From NCBI GenBank assembly GCA_963675565.2, contig CAXXYD010000004.1:2790001-2854000 (forward strand): a stretch of 64,000 nucleotides of DNA. Direction: 5' to 3'. The DNA is from JARRKU01 sp963675565 (GTDB taxonomy: Bacteria; Desulfobacterota; Desulfobacteria; Desulfobacterales; Desulfosarcinaceae). The number at the start of each line of letters is the position of its first letter. Position 1 is the stretch's first letter. The notes beneath the pieces were generated by a model. That model ran no database searches. It was not told where the DNA came from and was given only the letters and a program-made list of their open reading frames with translations. Below are positions 1 to 8,547 of the stretch, piece after piece. Made by a program: the position numbers and the translations under genes.

Positions 1-123
1 CGAGTGTTGAGCATTCGGCGGTTGATGCTGCCCGGCGTCGTTCCCTGTGGGAGAAGCCGCCGGGCAGCCGGGGAGCGGGTTGCGTTGATTCAATATTGAT
101 ACCCGGTCTTCAGGGTCGGCCAA

Positions 124-148
124 GATCCGGGCCCTCCGGACCCGGATC
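124..148. repeat. GC-rich hairpin, copy 1 of an exact 19-nt repeat
   Basis: The arms GATCCGGG and CCCGGATC flank a 9-nt loop. Positions 127-145, read on the minus strand, are CCGGGTCCGGAGGGCCCGG, which is identical to 37892-37910 elsewhere in the window. It lies just past the amtB stop. A T-rich tract follows it on the plus strand only, so it is not a clear terminator for amtB. A dispersed REP-like palindrome is the simplest reading. Confidence 0.5.
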
Positions 149-175
149 TGTATTCTTTTGCCTGAGTTTTTTATT

Positions 176-1588
176 CTATTCCTGTGGGACGGCAACTCCG
201 CTGGGCACCCTCATGGCGGCGCCTATGGGGCTGCTGGCAGGCGACATTCCATGGGAGGACATGCCGAAGTCGGGATAGGCTTCGCCGCCGTGTTCGGTAA
301 TATCGAGGCCTTCAATTTCTTCTTCGGGCGTTACCCGCAGGCCCATGGTCACGGATATCACTTTGAACATGATAAATGCGACAGCGAAGGTCCAGATAAA
401 ACAGGCGCCGATACCGGTCAGCTGCACCATGATGATCTTCGACGTGGTTCCGCCGATGTTGAACAGGCCGGCAGCCAGTGTGCCCCAGGCGCCGTTTACG
501 CCGTGCACGGATACGGCGCCCACAGGATCGTCGATTTTAAGTCTGTCGAAAAAGAGGACTGAAAGGACAACCAGCACACCGGCGATGGCGCCGATGATGA
601 TGGAGCTGCCCGGCAGAACATTGGCGCATCCGGCGGTGATTGCCACAAGACCGGCCAGGGCGCCGTTGAGGCTCATGCCGACTTCCGGTTTGCCGAATTT
701 GATCCAGGAGGTGAACATTGCGGTGATGGCGCCGGCGGCGGCAGCCAGGTTGGTGTTGACAAAGATCATGGCGATGCTTTTGTCGGCGGTTGTGGTGGAA
801 CCGGGGTTAAATCCGAACCAGCCCAGCCACAGGATGAAGACGCCCAGGGCGGCCAGAGGCATGTTGTGGCCCATGATGGCGCGCGGTTTGCCGTCTTTGC
901 CGTATTTGCCCAGGCGCGGTCCCAGAACGATGGCGCCGGCCAAGGCGGCCCAGCCGCCCACGGAGTGCACTACAGTGGAGCCGGCAAAATCGATGAAGCC
1001 CAGCCCCTCAAGCCAGCCGCTGCCGTTGAACAGGCTGCCCCAGGCCCAGCTGCCGAAAACGGGGTAGATCACGGCGCTGACCACGACGCTGTAAACCACG
1101 TAGCTGACAAACTTGGTGCGTTCGGCCATGGCGCCGGAGACAATGGTGGCCGCTGTGGCGGCAAACACCACCTGGAACATCCAGAAGGCCAGGACCCAGG
1201 GGTCGCCGTCGGGCGTAAAATCGCTTAAAAAGAAGCCGCTGGTCCCGAACCATCCTGTTTTGTTGGCCCCGAACATGATGCCGAATCCAATCGCCCAGAA
1301 GGCGATAGAGCCGGCCGAGAAGTCCATCAGGTTTTTCATCAAAATATTGATGGCGTTTTTGGCGCGCGTAAAACCGGTTTCCACCATGGCGAATCCGGCC
1401 TGCATGAAAAACACGAGTGCGGCTGCGACAAGGGTCCACAGGTAGTTGGCGTGGGTCTGGACGAGGTCGATGGCCTCTTTATTGCTGAGTACGGTGGGTG
1501 CCGGGTCATCGGCCCATGCCCATGCCAAGCTGGTGAGTAAGACGGTCATTGCACACAAAAATATTTTTATCGGTTTCATCGGTTTCAT
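176..1588 (-). CDS. amtB: Ammonium transporter AmtB
   Basis: 470-residue Amt/Mep/Rh channel that brings ammonium across the inner membrane. An N-terminal signal peptide (about residues 1-26, ending in AWA before DDPAP) is expected for this family and is visible. The twin pore histidines are H208 (in STVVHSVGG) and H362 (in VSVHGVNGAWG). The usual 11 hydrophobic segments follow the signal peptide. The start at 1588 has AAGGAG about 11 nt upstream. It follows glnB by 62 nt and is presumably cotranscribed with it from the sigma-54 promoter at 2054-2068. PII (GlnB/GlnK) proteins usually gate AmtB by plugging the cytoplasmic face, which fits the pairing. Confidence 0.96.
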   Translation of the reverse strand: MKPMKPIKIFLCAMTVLLTSLAWAWADDPAPTVLSNKEAIDLVQTHANYLWTLVAAALVFFMQAGFAMVETGFTRAKNAINILMKNLMDFSAGSIAFWAIGFGIMFGANKTGWFGTSGFFLSDFTPDGDPWVLAFWMFQVVFAATAATIVSGAMAERTKFVSYVVYSVVVSAVIYPVFGSWAWGSLFNGSGWLEGLGFIDFAGSTVVHSVGGWAALAGAIVLGPRLGKYGKDGKPRAIMGHNMPLAALGVFILWLGWFGFNPGSTTTADKSIAMIFVNTNLAAAAGAITAMFTSWIKFGKPEVGMSLNGALAGLVAITAGCANVLPGSSIIIGAIAGVLVVLSVLFFDRLKIDDPVGAVSVHGVNGAWGTLAAGLFNIGGTTSKIIMVQLTGIGACFIWTFAVAFIMFKVISVTMGLRVTPEEEIEGLDITEHGGEAYPDFGMSSHGMSPASSPIGAAMRVPSGVAVPQE

Positions 1589-1650
1589 TGGTCTTGAGTC
1601 TCCTTTCGGAAAATTAGGGTCAGCGACAGGATCATTCCCTGCTGGGTGGA

Positions 1651-1989
1651 TTAGATAGCCTCTGGTCCGGACTCGCCGGTACGAATGCGCACCGCCTGTT
1701 CGACGGGCATGACGAATATTTTTCCGTCGCCAACTTTCTGGGTGTTGGCCTGCGCGGCAATGGTGGCAACGACTTTTTCGGCCATTTCTTCCGGCACCAC
1801 CAAATCGATTTTGACTTTGGGTACGAAATCCACCTGGTATTCGGTTCCGCGGTAAATTTCCTTGTGACCGCGCTGGCGGCCGAATCCCTTGACTTCGCTG
1901 ATGGTCATTCCGGATATGCCCATCTTGTTCAGGGCGTCTTTGACCTCATCCAGTCGGAATGGTTTGATGATGGCTTCAATTTTTTTCAT
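1651..1989 (-). CDS. glnB: Nitrogen regulatory protein P-II
   Basis: 112-residue PII trimer subunit, the standard length. It senses 2-oxoglutarate, ATP/ADP and, by uridylylation, glutamine. The T-loop carries Y51 in GTEYQVDFVPK, the usual uridylylation site. K90 (VGDGK) and R101/R103 match the nucleotide-binding residues of the family. Immediate linkage to amtB suggests a GlnK-like role in gating ammonium uptake. GlnB and GlnK cannot be told apart from sequence alone. A near-perfect sigma-54 promoter lies about 65-80 nt upstream, so expression should rise under nitrogen limitation. Confidence 0.96.
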   Translation of the reverse strand: MKKIEAIIKPFRLDEVKDALNKMGISGMTISEVKGFGRQRGHKEIYRGTEYQVDFVPKVKIDLVVPEEMAEKVVATIAAQANTQKVGDGKIFVMPVEQAVRIRTGESGPEAI

Positions 1990-2053
1990 TCTCGATAGCT
2001 CCTCGTGTGAAATTGATTATCCGTGATCGATCATTTGGCTGATGTTCTAATCA

Positions 2054-2068
2054 GCAAGGGGTGTGCCA
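2054..2068 (-). promoter_or_regulatory. Sigma-54 promoter of glnB-amtB
   Basis: On the minus strand the sequence reads TGGCACACCCCTTGC, a full match to the consensus TGGCAC-N5-TTGC, with GG at -24 and GC at -12. Transcription would start near 2042, giving a leader of about 50 nt before glnB. Upstream DNA (about 2085-2200) is very AT-rich, as is usual for enhancer-dependent promoters. I found no convincing NtrC site or NifA site (TGT-N10-ACA) in the next 200 nt. Confidence 0.85.
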
Positions 2069-2278
2069 CTGTTGAAAGATAATAGTAACTATCTGTTTAT
2101 GATATAAATAATTATTTTTCCGCAAAAATAAAAAATGAAATAGATAATACAAATATGTATTAACTTTTGTATTATTAAACAAAGTTGTAATATCTGATGG
2201 TGAAATGAACCGGGGCTGTACGGCGGTTGGCCGGGTTCAAGGGGAAGGATGTCGGCCCCGTTTTCCGTAAAGGGTCGA

Positions 2279-5194
2279 TTAGCGCATATACTGGTGCCAG
2301 CAGCGTTGGACCAGCGCTCTTAATTCTTTAAAGCGCCGGGCGTCAATCTGGGCGGGGAGACCTTTCAGGTTCAAGCGGTGGCCCATGGCCCGCAGGATCA
2401 GGTACGCCCTGCGCAGTATGAATGCGGCTTGCCGGTTGATGATGCGATGCCTGGCCAGTTCCTGCAATTGTCGGACATTGTCGGTCCACTGGGTTATTTC
2501 GGGGTACTTGTGGGCATGGCAGAGAATCAGGTACTGGACCAAAAATTCGATGTCGACGATGCCGCCCGGACCCTGCTTGATGTCAAAAGTGTCGTCATTT
2601 GCCGTTGGCTGGGCATCCCGCAACCGTGCACGCATGGACACCACTTCCTCGCGCAGACGCGCTTTGTTCCGTCTGCGGCAAAGGACTTCTCTGCGGATTT
2701 GTTCAAATTTGTTTTGAACCGCGGCATCACCGGTCACGGCCCTTGCACGGATCAGGGCCTGGTGTTCCCAGTTCCAGGCATCTTTGAGCTGGTATTGTCT
2801 GAAACCGTCCAGATGGCTGACCAGCATTCCGGAATCGCCACTGGGGCGCAAACGCATATCCGTATCATATAAAATTCCGGCAGCAGTATGGGTGGACAGG
2901 ATGTGCAGGACCCGTTGTCCAAGCCGGGCGAAGAATTGGGTATTGTCGATGGGGCGCCGGCCACCCCGGGTCTGGCCCGGTGCGGCAACATGCAGGAATA
3001 CAAGGTCGAGATCGGAACCATAGCCCAATTCAAATCCGCCCAGCTTCCCATAGGCGATAACGGCAAATCCCCGGCTGCACGGTTCGTTGTCAAGCCGGCA
3101 GGCGGGGGCGCCGTGCTGGACCACCAGGTGATTCCAGGACAGGGCGACGACCTCGTTCAGGATCACTTCCGCCAAGTCCGACAGATGATCACTGACTTTC
3201 ATCAGCGGCAATACGTTGGTAATGTCGGAGGCGGCAACCCGCAGCAGATTGATTTGCTTGAATACCCGCAGGGTTTCCAGTTGCTGCTCCAGGTCGTCGT
3301 TCGGGATATTGGCCAGCCGGGAGCACAATTCCCTGGCCAGGGCGGCTTTGCCGGGGGGCTGATAGAGGCTGCGTGCATCCAGCATTTCATCCAGGAGCAC
3401 AGGGTGCCGGCACAACAGGCGGGTGATCCAGGGGCTGGATTCGAACAATCGGACCAAATGGCTCATGGTGGCCGGGTATTCGTAAAGCAGCGAGAGATAG
3501 GCGGTGCGCCGGCAGATGGACCGGATCAGGTCGAAAAGGCGCTGCAGCACTTGCTGCGGCCGCTCGGTTCGCCCGGCTTCTTTGATCAGCAGCGGCATGA
3601 TCTTCAATAGTCGATTACGACCCATTGCACTCATGGGACGCAGTATGGGGTCATCTCTCAAACTTCCGATGATTTGCAGGGCCTTGGCCGGGTCATCGTA
3701 TTCGGCCGCCGCTAAAATCGCCAGCGAATGGGATTCTTCAAGCACATTCTGCCAGAGGGCGCTCAATTGGCCGGCGCTGTCTCCCGAATCCGCCTCGTCC
3801 GATTCGCCGCCTTCCAGCAATGCATTGAAATAAAAATGGACTTTGCTGCGCTGGGCGGCAATGGCGTCGTTGAATGCCGTCCAGGATTCGAAATTCATGG
3901 CGGCCGCCAGGATGAGTTGTTCGTCAGGTGTTTTGGGCAGTTCATGCCGCTGCTGGTCGGCGTATGCCTGAATCCGGTTTTCCGTCAAACGGAGGAAGGT
4001 GTAGGCCTGTTTCAGGTCCTTCCCGGTTTCCCGGGGGATATAGCCGTTGAGGACCAACTGGTCGAGGACAGGCAGAATGCCCCGGACTTGAAGCTCCGGC
4101 TCGACACCGCCTCGAATCAACTGGAATATCTGGCCGAAGAACTCTATTTCGCGGATGCCGCCCGGTCCCAGCTTGATGTTGTCCTGCAGGCCTTTGCCCT
4201 GGACTTCAGCCGAGATGCGCCGCTTCATGTCCCGAAGGGATTCAAACGCACTGTAGTCAAGGTAGCGCCGGAAAATGAATGGCTTAAGATCATCAAGCAG
4301 TCGACGTCCGGCATCCATGTCGCCGGCAACCGTTCTGGCTTTAATCAGGGCATAGCGTTCCCACTCCCGTCCGTGGGTTTCATAATAGCTTTCCATGCGC
4401 TGGAAACTGAGCACCAGCGGGCCCGACTCTCCGAAAGGCCTCAACCGCGTATCCACTCGGAAGACAAACCCGTCGGCCGTGCCGGACCCGATGGTTTGAA
4501 TCAAGCTGCGGCAAAGCCGTACGAAAAAGTCTTCGTTGCTGGTCGTTTTTATCCCGCCTGTGGTGTGGCCGTCTTCAGGGTAGGCAAAGATCAGGTCGAT
4601 ATCGGATGAGAAATTGAGCTCGTGGGCACCAAGTTTGCCCATGCCCAGGATAACCAGGTGCTGTGCCCGGCCGTGTTGGCCGGTGGGTGTTCCCCACTGC
4701 TCGCCGAGCTTTGCATAGATAAAATCATAGGCCTGGTGCAGGCAGAAATCGGCCAGGTTCGTCAAATCCAGCAAGGTGGCTTGCAGTTCGGCCAAGCCGG
4801 CCAGGTCTCGTATGGCGATTCGGACCATTTCGCGATGTCTGAACAGGCGAAGCAGTTTATCGAAGTCATTTTTCGAAAGGTCCCGGAGCGTTGCATACTG
4901 GCTTGCAGAGACGGTTGGGGTTGCCCCGCCCGACAGATGCTGTTGAAACCTGCAACCGAGAACGCCCGCCGCATAGGGGCCCGTCAAGTCGCCGGATACG
5001 ATGAGATCGGCGATCATTTCCGGTTTTCTGTGGGCGGTCTGCCGGACGAAGCGGCTCAGGGCAAGGCTGGTTTGCACGGCCGTTGCGATCCCGGTGTCGG
5101 CCGGGATCTCCAGATTTTGTTCCTTTGCGGCCTTTTGAAAACTGTTCCACAAAGCAGTGGATTCTTGGGCCAACACGTCCGGCAGTTCGGGCAT
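2279..5194 (-). CDS. glnE: Bifunctional glutamine synthetase adenylyltransferase/deadenylase
   Basis: 971-residue GlnE, near the family's usual 940-1000 residues. It adenylylates glutamine synthetase when nitrogen is plentiful and removes the AMP when it is scarce. Two nucleotidyltransferase domains are visible. The N-terminal one has GMGKLGAHELNFSSDIDLIF and the C-terminal one has YGKLGGFELGYGSDLDLVF. The paired G-x-G-D-x-D cores are the family signature. Helical regulatory segments lie between and after them. PII controls this enzyme in other bacteria, and glnB is the next gene downstream. The target glnA is not in the window. Confidence 0.95.
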   Translation of the reverse strand: MPELPDVLAQESTALWNSFQKAAKEQNLEIPADTGIATAVQTSLALSRFVRQTAHRKPEMIADLIVSGDLTGPYAAGVLGCRFQQHLSGGATPTVSASQYATLRDLSKNDFDKLLRLFRHREMVRIAIRDLAGLAELQATLLDLTNLADFCLHQAYDFIYAKLGEQWGTPTGQHGRAQHLVILGMGKLGAHELNFSSDIDLIFAYPEDGHTTGGIKTTSNEDFFVRLCRSLIQTIGSGTADGFVFRVDTRLRPFGESGPLVLSFQRMESYYETHGREWERYALIKARTVAGDMDAGRRLLDDLKPFIFRRYLDYSAFESLRDMKRRISAEVQGKGLQDNIKLGPGGIREIEFFGQIFQLIRGGVEPELQVRGILPVLDQLVLNGYIPRETGKDLKQAYTFLRLTENRIQAYADQQRHELPKTPDEQLILAAAMNFESWTAFNDAIAAQRSKVHFYFNALLEGGESDEADSGDSAGQLSALWQNVLEESHSLAILAAAEYDDPAKALQIIGSLRDDPILRPMSAMGRNRLLKIMPLLIKEAGRTERPQQVLQRLFDLIRSICRRTAYLSLLYEYPATMSHLVRLFESSPWITRLLCRHPVLLDEMLDARSLYQPPGKAALARELCSRLANIPNDDLEQQLETLRVFKQINLLRVAASDITNVLPLMKVSDHLSDLAEVILNEVVALSWNHLVVQHGAPACRLDNEPCSRGFAVIAYGKLGGFELGYGSDLDLVFLHVAAPGQTRGGRRPIDNTQFFARLGQRVLHILSTHTAAGILYDTDMRLRPSGDSGMLVSHLDGFRQYQLKDAWNWEHQALIRARAVTGDAAVQNKFEQIRREVLCRRRNKARLREEVVSMRARLRDAQPTANDDTFDIKQGPGGIVDIEFLVQYLILCHAHKYPEITQWTDNVRQLQELARHRIINRQAAFILRRAYLILRAMGHRLNLKGLPAQIDARRFKELRALVQRCWHQYMR

Positions 5195-5770
5195 ATGCGT
5201 TTTGCCTATAAATCGTGTGAACGGGAATTGGCGGACACAGCAACCGGGTCCCTGTCGCCTGAGAGCCGAACCCCTGTTCCCGTGACGGGTTTCGAACTAA
5301 TGCGATACATGATAGTGGGCCCCCATCCAGAAATGGTATCTTGCCGCCCTGCCTGCGTTCCCGGGGATGCGAAATTCCTGCTGCAGCCTTGCTATGTCAG
5401 CGGTTTTGGCCTGAACCCCAAGCTACTGTTTCCGGATGGACATTAGTTAGCAGATTTTTGGCTTGTAACCAAGTCGTGCCCGGGGCCGGGGCGTCCATAC
5501 CCGGTGGAAAATAGTTCGACATTTTTGTTGTATACCTGGAGAAAGCACTTCAGAATTGTAATATCATAGGGTGATTTTTTTGCTTCTCAAAACCGGCCCG
5601 ACCTGCTATTAGCTCATGTTCGGCGTTTTCCGAGGATGGCATGCATGTTGCTTTTAATGCCGTACGCAAATTGTCGGGCAGGGGATCCTTTGCCCGGCGG
5701 CTGGGCACTGCCCGGCCAATTTGCCGGATTGACGCTGTTGAACAGAAAAAAATAAGGAGCACCTGAGACA
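5195..5770. other. Divergent intergenic region between glnE and the glutamate synthase genes
   Basis: No coding sequence, RNA gene or strong promoter is evident in these 576 bases. Short GC-rich inverted repeats occur near 5677-5730. A weak sigma-54-like match (TGGACATTAGTTAGCA, 5437-5452, plus strand) keeps the GG/GC spacing but misses much of the consensus and lies about 320 nt from the next start. It is not called as a promoter. Confidence 0.4.
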
Positions 5771-6901
5771 ATGTGTCGTTTGTTTGCAATTTCAAGCGAG
5801 GAGCCGCTTTCCCCCATGGTGGCCATGGATGCCATGGATGCCATGCGGGAGGGACATGACGGTTCGGGGGTCGGATTATTTTTACGCGATTTGTCCGGAC
5901 CGTTCGAATATACGAAGGATGCACCTATTCTATCGGGTATTTTTACCAAAGAGGGACTTCGGCGGCTCGATGATATTATGATGGATATCGGTTTTCGGAC
6001 GAAATACAAGATCTCCATAAAGGTCCCCAAAAAGCCGCCGGAAGGGATTCCCAAGCGGGATATCTACCTGATCCGGGCCTATGAATACCCGGAGGAGTGG
6101 GAGGCCTGGACGCAGGCACAGCGCTATATCGGGCTGGTGGAGACACGGTTGAAATTGCGAGCGCTGGGTGAAGCGGAAAATGATATGATCATTTTTTCAT
6201 TCTGGCCGGATGTGATCTTGATCAAGGAGATCGGTGATCCCATGACCGTCGCCCGGTTTCTCGATCTGGACCGCAAAGAGCTTTACGCGCGTGTCATCCT
6301 GGCCCAGGGGCGCCAGAACACCAATTATGCCATTGACTTGTATGCCTGCCATCCTTTTTTTCTTCAGGGATACTGCACCATGACCAATGGCGAGAACACG
6401 GCCTTTGTCCCCATCCGCGAGTATCTGGAGTCGCGCGGAGTTCTCGGTTACAGTGGCTACCAGTCCGATTCGGAGGTCTTTACCCACATTCTGCACTATA
6501 CCATGGTCCAGTTGGGGTTGGGCATCGAAGGCTATAAACATGTGATTACACCGCTGCAGGACGCGGACCTGGATCGGCATCCGGATGCCGCCCTGCTCAA
6601 ACAACTCAAGCAATCATGCCGCCGCCTGATCATTGACGGCCCCAATTGTGTCATCGGATGCCTGCCGGACCACTCGGTCTTCATGGTTCAGGACCGTAAA
6701 AAACTGCGGCCCGGGGTGGTGGGCGGCAAACCCGGGCGCTGGGCGTTCGCTTCCGAGGTTTGCGGTGTGGATGCAGCCATTCCCGACAGAGACAAACGCA
6801 AGGATTTTCAACCCATGCATCTGGACACGGCCATTGTCGGTCCCGATCGCCAGGAGATTGCCATATGCTCCCAGACAGACCCATTACCCCATCGACCTTA
6901 A
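5771..6901 (+). CDS. Glutamate synthase amidotransferase subunit (class II glutaminase domain, separate gene)
   Basis: 376-residue class II glutamine amidotransferase that releases ammonia from glutamine for glutamate synthesis. The nucleophile is Cys2, exposed after Met removal (MCRLFAIS). The HDGSGVGL segment near residue 36 is typical of the stand-alone GltB amidotransferase domain found in archaea and many anaerobes. AAGGAG lies 11 nt before the ATG. The last 37 bases overlap the start of the FMN-domain gene, so the two are translationally coupled. In proteobacterial GltB this domain is fused to the synthase domain, and here it is split off. Confidence 0.88.
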   Translation: MCRLFAISSEEPLSPMVAMDAMDAMREGHDGSGVGLFLRDLSGPFEYTKDAPILSGIFTKEGLRRLDDIMMDIGFRTKYKISIKVPKKPPEGIPKRDIYLIRAYEYPEEWEAWTQAQRYIGLVETRLKLRALGEAENDMIIFSFWPDVILIKEIGDPMTVARFLDLDRKELYARVILAQGRQNTNYAIDLYACHPFFLQGYCTMTNGENTAFVPIREYLESRGVLGYSGYQSDSEVFTHILHYTMVQLGLGIEGYKHVITPLQDADLDRHPDAALLKQLKQSCRRLIIDGPNCVIGCLPDHSVFMVQDRKKLRPGVVGGKPGRWAFASEVCGVDAAIPDRDKRKDFQPMHLDTAIVGPDRQEIAICSQTDPLPHRP

Positions 6902-8499
6902 GCGTCAAGGACCTGCTTTGGCAGATTGCGTGGCATAAGGACAAGTGCACCCTGTGCGGCCGGTGTACGGCGGTATGCCCGGTAAATGCCATTGAACTGG
7001 GGGTATTTCGAAAACGCACGGTCACCGCATCCCTGGATCCGGCCAAACCACCGGCCAATGCGTATCAGGTGTACCAGGGGATCCGCCAGAAAACCGACCC
7101 GGCTTATGCCTGTGTGGGTTGCGCCATGTGCAGCCTGGTGTGCCCCAACGATGCCATTATCCCCATGCGCGGCGATGAAGCCGACAAGGTACGCTATCAT
7201 GTCAATCGCGGCGGGCAGCCGCGCAGACGCGGCGGGCGGCGCAATGTCCCCGGTGGTGTTCTGGACCAGATCAAATTTATCCGTATTTCAATGCTCACCG
7301 ATCCGGCGCTGGATGCCGGCCGCCATGAGTTCGAACTGCGCACGTTGCTGGGCCGTGTTTTGGCCCCGGAAGACAACCTTAAATTTTATCGGGAAAACGG
7401 TTGGATGCCGCCGGTGCGGGAAATATATCCGCTGATCATCGGTTCGATGTCCTTTGGTGCGCTTTCCCCCAACATGTGGGAAGGACTCCAGTTGGGTGTC
7501 GCCTACCTCAATGAAGAGCTTGGCATGCCGGTGCGCATGTGCACCGGCGAAGGCGGTTGCCCGCCGAGATTGCTGCGAAGTCGTTTTCTCAAATATACCA
7601 TTTTGCAGATTGCCAGCGGCTATTTCGGCTGGGATGAAATCATTCACGCCCTGCCGGAGATGAAGGAGGACCCCTGCGCTATTGAAATCAAATACGGCCA
7701 GGGGGCCAAACCGGGAGACGGCGGCTTGCTGATGTGGCACAAGGTCAACAAGCTGATCGCCGCCATCCGGGGGGTTCCCACCGACGTCAGCCTGCCCAGT
7801 CCGCCTACCCACCAGACCCAGTACTCCATCGAGGAATCGGTGGCCAAGATGATTCAGTCCATGTCCATGGCATGGGGATTCAGGGTGCCAGTTTATCCCA
7901 AAATTTCGGGGAGTTCAACAGCTATGGCAGTACTCAACAACCTGACCCGCAACCCTTTCGCGGCAGGGTTGGCCATCGATGGCGAAGACGGCGGAACGGG
8001 TGCGGCTTACGACGTTTCCATGAACCACATGGGACATCCCATTGCCAGCAATATCCGGGACGCTTATCGGAACCTGGTGAAAATCGGCAAGCAGAACGAA
8101 GTGCCTTTGTTTGCCGGCGGCGGTGTGGGTAAAAGCGGCAATCTGGCAGCCAATGCGGCCGCACTGATCATGTTGGGCGCCAGCGGCGTGCAGATTGGAA
8201 AATATATCATGCAGGCTGCCGCCGGGTGCCTGGGCTCTGAAAGCGACCGCTGCAATATCTGCAATATCGGCCTGTGCCCCAAGGGCATCACTTCCCAGGA
8301 CCCGCGCCTATATCGGCGGCTGGATGTGGACCTGGTGGCTGAGCGGGTGGTGGACGCTTTCTTAAGCTTCGACACCGAGTTAAAAAAGATCGTTGCGCCC
8401 CTGGGCCGCTCCACCGCCCTGCCCATCGGCATGTCCGATGCTCTGGGCGTCAACGACTATCGCGTTGCCGAGCGGCTGGATATCAAATATGTCGTTTGA
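6865..8499 (+). CDS. Glutamate synthase FMN (synthase) domain with N-terminal 2[4Fe-4S] ferredoxin
   Basis: 544 residues from the ATG at 6865, chosen because AGGAGA lies 7 nt upstream and because earlier in-frame codons encode unrelated residues. An N-terminal dicluster ferredoxin comes first (CTLCGRCTAVCP, then CVGCAMCSLVCP). The FMN-binding TIM-barrel follows, with GDGGLLMW, SGSSTAMAVLNN and DGEDGGTGAA. A cysteine cluster for a [3Fe-4S] centre sits near the end (CNICNIGLCPKG). It adds the ammonia released by the upstream subunit to 2-oxoglutarate. The ferredoxin domain implies electron delivery through Fe-S centres. It overlaps the upstream gene by 37 nt and precedes the GXGXG-GltD fusion. 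Confidence 0.92.
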   Translation: MLPDRPITPSTLSVKDLLWQIAWHKDKCTLCGRCTAVCPVNAIELGVFRKRTVTASLDPAKPPANAYQVYQGIRQKTDPAYACVGCAMCSLVCPNDAIIPMRGDEADKVRYHVNRGGQPRRRGGRRNVPGGVLDQIKFIRISMLTDPALDAGRHEFELRTLLGRVLAPEDNLKFYRENGWMPPVREIYPLIIGSMSFGALSPNMWEGLQLGVAYLNEELGMPVRMCTGEGGCPPRLLRSRFLKYTILQIASGYFGWDEIIHALPEMKEDPCAIEIKYGQGAKPGDGGLLMWHKVNKLIAAIRGVPTDVSLPSPPTHQTQYSIEESVAKMIQSMSMAWGFRVPVYPKISGSSTAMAVLNNLTRNPFAAGLAIDGEDGGTGAAYDVSMNHMGHPIASNIRDAYRNLVKIGKQNEVPLFAGGGVGKSGNLAANAAALIMLGASGVQIGKYIMQAAAGCLGSESDRCNICNIGLCPKGITSQDPRLYRRLDVDLVAERVVDAFLSFDTELKKIVAPLGRSTALPIGMSDALGVNDYRVAERLDIKYVV

Positions 8500-8547
8500 T
8501 GTGGTGTCTGCAAAGCGCCGCGTATTTTGAATATCGGAGAAAGATCG

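Noticed and set aside
158..1067. Plus-strand frames opposite amtB
   Set aside because: They are the antisense of a clear AmtB protein with all its motifs.
2378..5446. Long plus-strand frames opposite glnE
   Set aside because: They shadow GlnE, which has both nucleotidyltransferase domains in the minus-strand frame.
5437..5452. Weak sigma-54-like match before the glutamate synthase genes
   Set aside because: It keeps GG/GC spacing only, misses four consensus positions and is about 320 nt from the start.
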